From contig NZ_CACVAN010000001.1 in assembly GCF_902726655.1 (NCBI RefSeq), positions 1,674,001 to 1,738,000 of the forward strand: a DNA stretch of 64,000 nt. Direction: 5' to 3'. Of this stretch, positions 18,293 through 26,165 are shown piece after piece. The notes under the pieces were generated by a model. That model worked only from the letters and a program-made list of their open reading frames with translations, was not told the DNA's origin and ran no database searches. Position numbers and translations under genes: made by a program. Each line of letters opens with the position of its first letter. Positions within the stretch are counted from its first letter, which is position 1. This DNA comes from Virgibacillus ihumii. GTDB lineage: Bacteria > Bacillota > Bacilli > Bacillales > Amphibacillaceae.

Positions 18293-19468
18293 CTACTCTT
18301 TTAAAACAAAATATAAAAGTGTACAATGCTCAAAACTGCCTGTATCAAGGCCTGTGGCAGCATTGATTTTTTTCAAACGATAGATTAATGTATTCCGATG
18401 AACAAACAATGCTTCTGCGGTTCTGCTGACATTCATGTTACAGCTGCAGTACGTTAAAAAATCATGTTTCAGCTGCGGGAATGATTCATCATTGATCAAG
18501 GGCTTTAAGCGCTTTAATAAAATTTTTTTCAAATTTGCATCAATGTGATGTGGCAGCATGTCCATTAGCACATCCCAATCATAATAATTGTAAATCCCGG
18601 GTGTAATGGATTGCTTCCGTCCATATTGCATCAAGAGCGCTGCTTCCCGGTAAGATTGAAAAACACATTCAAGAGATGTGCAACAATTTCCGGCGGCAAT
18701 CGTTACATCATCAATACCGTATACCTGAAGCATTTCCTGAAGACGGTGACCCCGGTTACGAAATTCCCCCATAAAATGACGGTAGGTACCCTCATTTTTA
18801 AGTGGCTTCAAATAAACAATTTGCTGTGCATTTAAAAATGCACAGACACTATCCCTGCTCCCGTCATACGCCCGAACCACACATTTTAATAATGTTTGTT
18901 TCAGACTTTCAGAAGATGGAATTTTTTGACTCGTATCCATTTGCTTCAATAAATGATTCCCAATATCCGTTACAATACATAACCGCATACAATCTTGTTC
19001 AATACGGAGCAGTCTGCAATAATGATCCACCTGCTCCTGGTTGACTGATTCATTTAACAGTACATACTGAACGAATGATTCAAGTGTCATCGCATTCAAA
19101 TTCTCCAGTTGAACATGAAAAGTCTCCTGCCACATCATTTCCACGTAACGTTTAACCAGGTTTGCATATGATTCCACTTCATCCGGGTCTCCGATAATTC
19201 CCAATACCCCCACTGGCTTATTATCAAAGTTTAGCGGAACTGCAACACCGGGTAATACATTTTCCATCGATGCAGCTTTTTCTTCTGTAAACCGGATAAC
19301 TTTATTCTCTTCGATAACCTCCACAGACGGACTGTGCATGGTTCCGATTCGTGAAGAATCTGTGTCCCCGATAATATACCCCTCATCATTACTTACACTT
19401 ATGGAAAATGGAATAATTTCTGAAACCGCTTTCACAGTCTTTTGTGCAAATTGAACAAATCCCTCCAC
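18293..19468 (-). CDS. CdaR/PucR-type transcriptional regulator
   Basis: 391 residues. N-terminal sugar-diacid-recognition-like domain (about 1-135), a middle GGDEF-like region, and a C-terminal PucR helix-turn-helix (CNMNVSRTAEALFVHRNTLI). Members respond to glycerate/diacids or purine-derived acids. GTG start eight bases after GGGAGGG. It heads the asparaginase-cutC unit and is divergent from the FAD oxidase-OCD-symporter operon, so it is the obvious candidate regulator of both; the gap between them contains two inverted repeats. Confidence 0.85.
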   Translation of the reverse strand: MEGFVQFAQKTVKAVSEIIPFSISVSNDEGYIIGDTDSSRIGTMHSPSVEVIEENKVIRFTEEKAASMENVLPGVAVPLNFDNKPVGVLGIIGDPDEVESYANLVKRYVEMMWQETFHVQLENLNAMTLESFVQYVLLNESVNQEQVDHYCRLLRIEQDCMRLCIVTDIGNHLLKQMDTSQKIPSSESLKQTLLKCVVRAYDGSRDSVCAFLNAQQIVYLKPLKNEGTYRHFMGEFRNRGHRLQEMLQVYGIDDVTIAAGNCCTSLECVFQSYREAALLMQYGRKQSITPGIYNYYDWDVLMDMLPHHIDANLKKILLKRLKPLINDESFPQLKHDFLTYCSCNMNVSRTAEALFVHRNTLIYRLKKINAATGLDTGSFEHCTLLYFVLKE

Positions 19469-19514
19469 ACGGCGTGCCCTCCCATCTTTTGCAGCTAGAT
19501 TAATAGTAACATAA

Positions 19515-19580
19515 GAAACTTAGTTTCGATAATACGCTTTCCAGACATTATTTTTGTATAAGCTGCCCATAGACGCAGCT
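19515..19580. promoter_or_regulatory. Two inverted repeats in the divergent control region
   Basis: GAAACT-T-AGTTTC is a perfect 13-bp palindrome (19515-19527), and AGCTGC...GCAGCT (19561-19580) is an inverted repeat with an 8-base spacer. GCAGCTA also recurs near 19486. They lie between the CdaR-type regulator and the FAD oxidoreductase operon and are candidate operators. Confidence 0.4.
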
Positions 19581-19648
19581 AATAAATTTGCGTTATAAAT
19601 AAATAAAATCTTAGGAATTATCGATAAACTGTTGGATGAGGTGATTAC

Positions 19649-20815
19649 ATGAAAAAGTCTGCTGATATCATAATCGTAGGTGGAAGCGTTATTGGCTCAA
19701 GTATTGCCTACAATCTTTTAAATGATGGATATACCGGTGAAGTTACCGTTTTTGAAAAAGACCCCATTTATGAATTTTCCTCAACGCCAAGAAGTGCTGG
19801 CGGAATAAGACAGCTTTTCACGACAGCAATCAACATACAGATCAGCAGATACAGCCTGCAGAAGTATAAAACCTTCCCGGATGATATGGCGATTGATGGT
19901 GAAAAAGCAGAAATTGACTTCAGACAACGGGGATATTTGTTTTTAGCAAAAAATGAGAATATGACTCAATTGGAAAACCAGTCTGAATTACAGCGGCAAT
20001 ATGGCGTTGATTCCAACCTCCTCTCCCCCGAGGAATTACTGACAATCACCCCGGAACTGAACATACATGATCTTCAGGGAGGGTTATACAGTCCGGAAGA
20101 TGGCTATCTTGATCCATATTCCGTCATGCAGGGCTATGCCAAAAAAGCAAAAAAACTTGGCGCAGTGTACCATTCCGAAAATGTCGAGACCATCTTATAC
20201 GATAGGAATGGGATCTCAGGGGTACAGCTGCCAAATGGAGAAACATACCATGCACCAATTGTTATTAACTGTGCAGGCCCATGGGCACCAGCATTAAGTG
20301 AAAAAATCAATTGTCCGGTACCGATTATTCCGCTCAAGCGGCAAATTATTCAATTCGATATTGGCGACCCGCTAACACACGATTTGCCGTTAACCGTTGA
20401 CCCTACCGGTGTCTATTTTCGTCATGAAGGAAAGAGTCTGATTACCGGTTTCTCGGAAAACGTAAAACCAGGCATAGATTTCAGATGGTCGCGTGATTTT
20501 TTCATGAAAGAGCTTTGGCCGATACTCGGGAACAGAATTGACAATTTTATGCGGGCAAAAATTGTCAGCGGCTGGGCTGGCATGTACAGCCATAACACCG
20601 AAGATCAAAATGCGATTATCGGGGAGCATCCGGATTTAGCCGGATATTACATGGCATGCGGCTTCAGTGGACATGGCATGCAGCAGGCACCGGCCGTCGG
20701 CAAAGGATTGGCTGAACTTATCATGACCGGAACATATCAGACACTTGATTTGTCTCCGCTCCGGTTTGAACGATTTATTGAAAAAGACCTGCTTATTGAA
20801 GGTGCGATTGTTTAA
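19649..20815 (+). CDS. FAD-dependent amino acid oxidase/dehydrogenase (DAO family)
   Basis: 388-residue flavoprotein. N-terminal dinucleotide-binding motif DIIIVGGSVIGSSIAYNLL, then SAGGIRQLF, and a C-terminal FSGHGMQQAPAVGKGLAELI typical of sarcosine oxidase beta/glycine oxidase/D-amino acid dehydrogenase relatives. Probably oxidises a secondary or D-amino acid to an imino acid. First gene of a plus-strand operon; the next genes encode an ornithine cyclodeaminase/ketimine reductase homologue and a solute symporter, which together suggest uptake and conversion of an imino acid such as D-proline or pipecolate. Exact substrate not readable. Confidence 0.85.
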   Translation: MKKSADIIIVGGSVIGSSIAYNLLNDGYTGEVTVFEKDPIYEFSSTPRSAGGIRQLFTTAINIQISRYSLQKYKTFPDDMAIDGEKAEIDFRQRGYLFLAKNENMTQLENQSELQRQYGVDSNLLSPEELLTITPELNIHDLQGGLYSPEDGYLDPYSVMQGYAKKAKKLGAVYHSENVETILYDRNGISGVQLPNGETYHAPIVINCAGPWAPALSEKINCPVPIIPLKRQIIQFDIGDPLTHDLPLTVDPTGVYFRHEGKSLITGFSENVKPGIDFRWSRDFFMKELWPILGNRIDNFMRAKIVSGWAGMYSHNTEDQNAIIGEHPDLAGYYMACGFSGHGMQQAPAVGKGLAELIMTGTYQTLDLSPLRFERFIEKDLLIEGAIV

Positions 20816-20842
20816 TCGATCAATTTATACAGAAAGGAAGAT

Positions 20843-21808
20843 ATGATGTTATTTTTAAATGAACATGATATCCGGGACGCTGTTTCCATGAAGGACATGA
20901 TTGACGCCATCGATGATTCATATGAAATCTGTCAAGCTAAGAAATTTACGATGCCAACACGGATACAGGTTCCGGATGGTGATAACACACTGCTGCTTAT
21001 GCCATGTATCATAGATGATGCAATCGGAACCAAGTTAGTATCATCATTTCCGAACAATACCACAAGCCCGGTTCTGCATGGTCTTGTCATTTTAAACAAC
21101 CAGGAAAACGGAGAAATAAAAGCGTTGATGGACGGTTCATTTATAACAGGATTCAGAACCGGTGCAATTGGCGGATCCGCAATCCGACACCTGGCTAAAC
21201 AGGATGTCTCATCCATAGCTGTTATCGGAACTGGGGTGCAGGGTTTATACCAGGCAGTCGCAGCCTGCACCGAACGACAGGTAACTGACATTTATGTATT
21301 TAACCGGACAGCTGCAAAAATTCCTTCCTATAAAGAATTATTGCAGCAATGGATTGACAATGCCATACAGATACATGCAATGGATTCTGCAGCTGCGGCC
21401 GCTGAAAATGCCGAGATTATTATTACCGCCACTACTGCCAAAACACCTGTCCTTCCGGATGATCAGAGTTTATTTAAAGGAAAATTAATTATTGGCATCG
21501 GGTCTTTTCAGCCCGGAATGCGCGAATTTCCCCGTTCACTCTACCAGCTAACTGACGATATTTTTATCGACACAGAAGATGCCATCACGGAATCCGGTGA
21601 CATCGCAACACCGCTTGCTGAGAATTGGATTTCCCGGTCATCTATTAAAACGATGGCACATTTAATAACCTCCAATGAATCGACAGTCTCTCAACACGAC
21701 TCAACAATTATCTTCAAGTCAACAGGTATGGCCTTATTCGACACGGTAACCGCCAACCTTATTTACAAGCGGGCCATTGAAAAACGTATAGGGACAATAT
21801 TAGCATAA
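20843..21808 (+). CDS. Ornithine cyclodeaminase / mu-crystallin family protein
   Basis: 321 residues with the family's N-terminal dimerisation region (FLNEHDIRDAVSMKDMIDAI), TRIQVPDG, GFRTGAIGG (substrate region) and the NAD(P) motif AVIGTGVQGLYQAVAA. Family activities include ornithine cyclodeaminase, alanine dehydrogenase and delta1-pyrroline-2-carboxylate/ketimine reductase. Directly after a DAO-family oxidase, a ketimine reductase role (imino acid to L-amino acid) is plausible. 27-base gap to the upstream gene and 26 to the symporter gene. Confidence 0.85.
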   Translation: MMLFLNEHDIRDAVSMKDMIDAIDDSYEICQAKKFTMPTRIQVPDGDNTLLLMPCIIDDAIGTKLVSSFPNNTTSPVLHGLVILNNQENGEIKALMDGSFITGFRTGAIGGSAIRHLAKQDVSSIAVIGTGVQGLYQAVAACTERQVTDIYVFNRTAAKIPSYKELLQQWIDNAIQIHAMDSAAAAAENAEIIITATTAKTPVLPDDQSLFKGKLIIGIGSFQPGMREFPRSLYQLTDDIFIDTEDAITESGDIATPLAENWISRSSIKTMAHLITSNESTVSQHDSTIIFKSTGMALFDTVTANLIYKRAIEKRIGTILA

Positions 21809-21834
21809 TACATCCATTTTTTAGGAGGAAAACA

Positions 21835-23295
21835 ATGAGTATTATCATTATTGAGTTCGTAGTGTACTGTGTGGCAATTATGGGAATTGGTTATTTTTTC
21901 AGCAGGAAAAGCGAAACACACTCAGATTTCCTGTTGGGCGGGAAGAAACTTCCCGGCTGGGCTCTCGCATTTTCCGAACGTGCAACAGGTGAATCCGCTT
22001 GGCTGTTATTGGGATATACCGGTTTTGTATTTATGTCGGGATTGTCCGGGATTTGGGTAGCAGCAGGGATTGCCACAGGAATTATATTTGCTTGGCTGTT
22101 TCTCGCAAAAAAGTTCATGCGTGAAACTGACAAATACGGTGTCCTGACTCTTCCTGATTACTTGGCAGCCCGTTTCAGTGAGAAGGCCAACACGATCAGA
22201 TGGTTGTCAACACTTCTAATTGCCGGATTTTTAATGTTTTATGTCGGTGCCCAAATGGCAGGTGCCGGTAAGATGCTTTTTACTACCTTTGATATGCCGC
22301 CTGTAACTGGTGTAGTCCTTTCAACCATCGTCATCATTGCAATTGCCTTTGCAGGAGGATTCATTTCAGTCGTCTGGACAGACATGATTCAAAGTGTCAT
22401 GATGCTGATAACACTGGTGGTATTACCGATTGTTGCACTAATCTACATTAACACGAATGATTTGTCGATTAGTCAATCCCTTGCTGATGCGGGCAGTTCG
22501 TTTAATTCCTGGTTTGGCGGATTAACCGGTTTCGCAATTGGTGTTTTATTCTTTAACAATTTTTCATGGTTTTTCGGATTTTTGGGTGGACAACCACAGT
22601 TGAGTGCCCGATTCATGGCACTTAAAAATGACAAAGAAGCGAAGCAGGGCAGTATAGTCGCAATAATTTGGACAGTCCTTGCCTATAGCGGTGCATTCAT
22701 GATTGGTATTTGTGCAATAACAATGTACAGTCAAGGTTCTTTTGCAGATGTTGAAATTATACTTCCTACGATGATTCTGGAGCTGATGCCGCCTTGGATA
22801 GCCGGTATATTGCTGGCAGGGGTCCTTGCCGCTATTATCACTACTGCCGATTCACAGCTGATGGTTGTGACAAGCTCGGTGAGCGAAGACATCATTAACA
22901 AATCGATGGGAATTGATTTAACTGAAAAACAATTGATTTGGGTTTCCCGGATTTCCGTCATTTTTTTCGGACTGATTGGGATGACGATCGCGCTTGTATC
23001 GGAATCACTGCTCTACCTGGTAGTAAGCTGGGCATGGGCAGGTGTCGGCTGTACTCTTTCCCCGGCAATTCTAATGGCGTTTTTCTGGAAACGATACTCC
23101 GGTGCCGGTGTAATCGCAACCATTTTGGCAGGACTGATTTCCACTGTCGTTTGGATCAGCACGCCGCTTGAAAGTATCATCACTTCCAAATTCACGACAT
23201 TTTTCATCGCTGCATTTTTCGGGATTATTTTCAGCCTGCTGATGCCTGACAAAGAACAAAAACTTTCCGGCGATAAAACGGAGGAAGCGTTATAA
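21835..23295 (+). CDS. Sodium:solute symporter (SSS, proline-permease-like)
   Basis: 486 residues, about 13 membrane helices. The N-terminal SDFLLGGKKLPGWALAFSERATGESAWL pattern (Na+/substrate region, residues ~30-57) and ITTADSQLMVVTSSVSED (residues ~335-352) are typical of PutP/OpuE/PanF-type Na+ symporters. Third gene of the oxidase-OCD operon, so it probably imports the substrate of those enzymes; proline-like compounds are the simplest guess. Strong GGAGG site. Confidence 0.88.
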   Translation: MSIIIIEFVVYCVAIMGIGYFFSRKSETHSDFLLGGKKLPGWALAFSERATGESAWLLLGYTGFVFMSGLSGIWVAAGIATGIIFAWLFLAKKFMRETDKYGVLTLPDYLAARFSEKANTIRWLSTLLIAGFLMFYVGAQMAGAGKMLFTTFDMPPVTGVVLSTIVIIAIAFAGGFISVVWTDMIQSVMMLITLVVLPIVALIYINTNDLSISQSLADAGSSFNSWFGGLTGFAIGVLFFNNFSWFFGFLGGQPQLSARFMALKNDKEAKQGSIVAIIWTVLAYSGAFMIGICAITMYSQGSFADVEIILPTMILELMPPWIAGILLAGVLAAIITTADSQLMVVTSSVSEDIINKSMGIDLTEKQLIWVSRISVIFFGLIGMTIALVSESLLYLVVSWAWAGVGCTLSPAILMAFFWKRYSGAGVIATILAGLISTVVWISTPLESIITSKFTTFFIAAFFGIIFSLLMPDKEQKLSGDKTEEAL

Positions 23296-23304
23296 TTAAT
23301 TTAC

Positions 23305-23347
23305 CATCAGTGGGATTGACTGTTTTTTTACAGACAATCCCACTGAT
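23305..23347. terminator. Convergent hairpin between symporter and dehydrogenase genes
   Basis: ATCAGTGGGATTG pairs perfectly with CAATCCCACTGAT, with an inner CTGT/ACAG stem. The T7 run is in the loop, not after the stem, so it is not a standard terminator; it may act as a barrier for both convergent transcripts. Confidence 0.55.
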
Positions 23348-23350
23348 CAT

Positions 23351-24226
23351 TTATGCTTCAAACAATTTAATTAATGCCTGTGTTCCACTGTCTTCCTCAC
23401 CTTTTTCCGCAAGTTTTTTATACAGTTCAAGGGAGAGCTCAAGTCCTGGTGTTGAAAAGCCCATATTCTGCGCGGATTCTAATGCGATTGTCATATCTTT
23501 AATAAAGTGTTTTACATAAAATCCCGGTGCATAGTCTCCTTCCAACATTCGCGGTGCAAGTTTGGATAATGAAAAACTTCCTGCCGCTCCGGTTGATATA
23601 CTGTCAAGAACCCGAGATGGACTCAGCCCCGCTTTTTTCGCATAAACAATCGCTTCACAAACCCCAATCATGTTAGTGGCGATTGCGATCTGGTTTGCCA
23701 GTTTAGTGTGCTGCCCGGCACCTGCTTCCCCCTGTAAAATGATATTTTCACCAAGCACATCAAAAATAGGATATATGTCATCAAATACTTTTTGATCACC
23801 ACCGGCCATAATGGCCAGCGCCCCGTTTCTTGCACCAACATCCCCACCGGATACAGGTGCATCGATTGCATAAATGCCACGCTTCTTTGCTTTCCGGTAA
23901 ATTTCCTGAGCCAGCGCAGGTTTTGATGTGGTCATATCAATTACATATGCACCTGATTTGGCATTTTCAATCAATCCGTCAGAACCAAAATAAACTCGTT
24001 CCACGTCTGCCGGATAGCCTAACATGGTAATGATAATATCAGATTCAGCCGCTAAATCAGTCACTGATTCCTTCCAGCCGGCACCAGCATCCAGCAGTTC
24101 CTCGGCTTTCTGCTTTGTTCGGGTATACACATTGATTGAATATCCCGCCTGCTGCAGATTCCGCGCCATGCTTTTCCCCATCACACCTGTACCGATCATC
24201 CCTATCGTTGAACTTTTTGTTACCAC
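23351..24226 (-). CDS. 3-Hydroxyisobutyrate dehydrogenase family oxidoreductase
   Basis: About 291 residues of the beta-hydroxyacid dehydrogenase family. Rossmann motif IGMIGTGVMGKSMARNL, substrate loop DAPVSGGDVGARNGALAIMAGG and catalytic lysine in GAGQHTKLANQIAIATN. Could act on 3-hydroxyisobutyrate, tartronate semialdehyde or related acids; not distinguishable here. GTG at 24226, five bases after GGGAG, is preferred over the upstream TTG at 24247. Convergent with the symporter gene. Confidence 0.83.
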   Translation of the reverse strand: MVTKSSTIGMIGTGVMGKSMARNLQQAGYSINVYTRTKQKAEELLDAGAGWKESVTDLAAESDIIITMLGYPADVERVYFGSDGLIENAKSGAYVIDMTTSKPALAQEIYRKAKKRGIYAIDAPVSGGDVGARNGALAIMAGGDQKVFDDIYPIFDVLGENIILQGEAGAGQHTKLANQIAIATNMIGVCEAIVYAKKAGLSPSRVLDSISTGAAGSFSLSKLAPRMLEGDYAPGFYVKHFIKDMTIALESAQNMGFSTPGLELSLELYKKLAEKGEEDSGTQALIKLFEA

Positions 24227-24423
24227 GTTGTCTCCCACCTTTACCAATTTTTCTAACTATTCCCTTCAGTATAGCGTACATTCTAGTTAGTACAAAAGCG
24301 CTTGCTTGATCAAAAGCTTTTATCAAAAATTATGTATTGTCCGCTTTATTGGGTTGGCGTCATCTGTACTGATGATTAAGAGGATTTTGTTTCGGGTATA
24401 ATGACGGAGCCGAATCATATTCA

Positions 24424-24508
24424 TTAGAAAACTTGGTTGTCACCAAGCCTTTGGGTGACAGCCATAGTTGTACTTATGCAGTAAGAAAGAATTTTATACT
24501 TTCTCAAC
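24424..24508 (+). repeat. 85-bp dispersed repeat, copy 1
   Basis: Matches the reverse complement of 27361-27445 with 12 mismatches and no gaps over 85 bases (about 86%). Two potential hairpins are shared: GGTTGTCACC/GGTGACAGCC (10 bp with one G-U) and AGAAAG/CTTTCT, joined by a conserved ACTTATGCAGTAAGAAAG. No terminal inverted repeats or target duplications seen. It lies downstream of the SASP-like gene's terminator. Confidence 0.85.
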
Positions 24509-24516
24509 TGCCAAAC

Positions 24517-24545
24517 AAAAGAGCCCTTCCTCAGAAAGGCTCCTT
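24517..24545 (-). terminator. Terminator of the SASP-like gene
   Basis: Minus strand GAGCCTTT pairs with AAGGGCTC around six bases, followed by TTTTGTTT. Confidence 0.8.
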
Positions 24546-24548
24546 TGT

Positions 24549-24743
24549 TTACGAATTTCGATTGTTCATGGACTCCCGATTTTTCCTTTTGACTTGTTCA
24601 ACATCGGTATCACTGTATATTTCCGTACCATGTCCACCGGTTGTTCGAGCTATAAATTCTTTTGCCTCATTATATGACATTCCGGAGCGTCTGCTTTGAT
24701 CCAAAATTTCTTGTTTCCTTGCACGTTGATTTTCATTTTCCAT
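24549..24743 (-). CDS. Gamma-type small acid-soluble spore protein-like
   Basis: 64 residues, very polar. The C-terminal half, GTEIYSDTDVEQVKRKNRES, resembles the repeating block of gamma-type SASP such as Bacillus SspE (GTEFASETDAQQVRQQNQ), present once rather than two or three times. The N-terminal half (MENENQRARKQEILDQSRRS) is not recognised. If correct, it is an amino-acid reserve protein of the spore core. Independent terminator; preceded by the coiled-coil gene on the same strand. Confidence 0.55.
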   Translation of the reverse strand: MENENQRARKQEILDQSRRSGMSYNEAKEFIARTTGGHGTEIYSDTDVEQVKRKNRESMNNRNS

Positions 24744-24799
24744 TATATAACCTCCATTCTTTACCTTATTTTGTTCAATGAAGGATTATTTAAAAGATT

Positions 24800-25304
24800 T
24801 TACTGATTATTTTTCAGCCGGAATATTTCTTTTTCCAGGTGATTAACTTTGTCATTCACAAAATTGATCTCATACCTTGCGACAATCGTATCATCAAGCT
24901 TTTTTGTCCATATCAATTAATTTATCTGTAATGTCAGCAAAGGCGTGTGCTGTCTGTGTTGTCAGCAATTCAATCTTCTTATCCAATTCGTCTGACCTTT
25001 TCTCTTGTTTTTCAAATCGCTTATCCACATCTTCAGCAAACCTGTTGAAACGATCATCCTGCGCTTCAAAACGACAGTTCATCTCGCTTGTCAGTTTGTC
25101 AAAACGGTTATCCTGCGCCTCAAATCGCTCATTCATTTCTAATGTTAGTTTATCTATACGATCATCTTGGGCTTCAAAACGCCCGTTCATCTCACCTGTC
25201 AGTTTCTCGAAACGGTTGTCCTGGTTTTTCATTGCAGTTCTGAACTCTTGCTGGAAATCTTTTTGCTGTTGCAGTATTGTTTCCAAAACCTCTTTGTTGT
25301 CCAT
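24800..25304 (-). pseudogene. Coiled-coil protein with 18-residue repeats, split by a frameshift
   Basis: The open frame (25304 down to 24894, 136 aa) is almost all coiled coil with three exact-length 18-residue repeats beginning RFEAQD (residues 42-59, 60-77, 78-95), preceded by a partial one. At an A6 run (about 24902-24907) it hits TGA. One base over, the frame continues as LDDTIVARYEINFVNDKVNH and LEKEIFRLKNNQ to a TAA at 24800-24802, which fits the coiled-coil character. A one-base insertion, sequencing error, slippage-based switching or +1 recoding would explain it. Function unknown; no membrane segment. Confidence 0.65.
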
Positions 25305-25746
25305 AAAACAAGCACCTCCCCAGCCTGCCCGACCTTTAATATCCCTACTTTTTATTTAGAACTTCAATTTGTCTTTCCACCCTGAAAACCCGCTTGTTTA
25401 ACACCTTGCAGTCCATTCACATCAATTATATTCATGTCGTCCGTTCTTTTTACTAACTTCATTATACCCCGAAACGTCTTTCAAGGCTAATAGATAAAAA
25501 TTCATTTTATTTCTTTATACCGCTCTAAAACAGGCTTGTCATTGGAAAAAATTTAATAATAACTTAATTTTATCCGGCAAAAATACCTTTTACGGGATTA
25601 ATTAAAAATTTTTCCATCTCTTTAAACTATTGATAAAATAGGGTTGCAACAATTTCGCTTTACCGTTGAGAACAGATTCTCGTATTCAACAATGATTTTT
25701 ATTACAATTGATGTATACCAACGTTATGAGCATCTGGATGGAAAGG
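25305..25746. other. AT-rich intergenic region
   Basis: About 440 bases between divergent genes. No ORF, tRNA or clear riboswitch was recognised. It must hold promoters for the coiled-coil gene (minus) and the RNase H gene (plus); no convincing -35/-10 pair stands out. Confidence 0.5.
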
Positions 25747-26151
25747 ATGAATCACGTATTGATTGAAGTATATACAGATGGTGCTTCAAGCGGTGATCCC
25801 GGAATCAGTGGAGCGGGTATTTATATAAAAGCTGCCGGACAGACATATGAATATTCAATTCCTTTGGGCAAGATGTCCAATCATGAGGCGGAATTTCTTG
25901 CAATAGTAAACGCTTTGGAAATCTGCCTGATACAGTTCCCGGATGAAATTTTGTCATTCCGGTCCGACTCCAAACTTGCGGTCGATACAATTGAAAAAGA
26001 TTTCACAAAAAACGAGCGCTTTCTTCCTCTTTTGGAGAAAATACGTGCAGCATCAGACGATTTCCCTTACTTTTTTATAAAATGGATTCCGGAAAAGCAG
26101 AATGGTCAAGCAGACAAACTGGCACGAAAGGCAATTCAATCGCAAAAATAA
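25747..26151 (+). CDS. RNase HI-like protein
   Basis: About 134 residues of RNase H fold, like Bacillus YpeP. All four acidic catalytic positions are present: Asp in VYTDGASSGDPG, Glu in NHEAEFLAI, Asp in FRSDSKLAVD and Asp in NGQADKLARKA. Degrades RNA in RNA-DNA hybrids if active. Start unclear: ATG at 25747 (MNHVLIE) is chosen; TTG at 25759 has a better-spaced AAAGGA, and upstream ATGs lack a site. Followed after 14 bases by a quinone oxidoreductase. Confidence 0.82.
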   Translation: MNHVLIEVYTDGASSGDPGISGAGIYIKAAGQTYEYSIPLGKMSNHEAEFLAIVNALEICLIQFPDEILSFRSDSKLAVDTIEKDFTKNERFLPLLEKIRAASDDFPYFFIKWIPEKQNGQADKLARKAIQSQK

Positions 26152-26165
26152 TAAGGAGGCAAAAC

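Noticed and set aside
24894-25304. Programmed -1 frameshift at A AAA AAG in the coiled-coil gene
   Set aside because: The downstream coding frame is +1, not -1, relative to the upstream frame, so the classical -1 heptamer mechanism does not give the observed continuation.
26082-26165. N-terminal extension of the quinone oxidoreductase
   Set aside because: It overlaps the RNase H gene in another frame and lacks a ribosome site; the ATG at 26166 has AAGGAGG.
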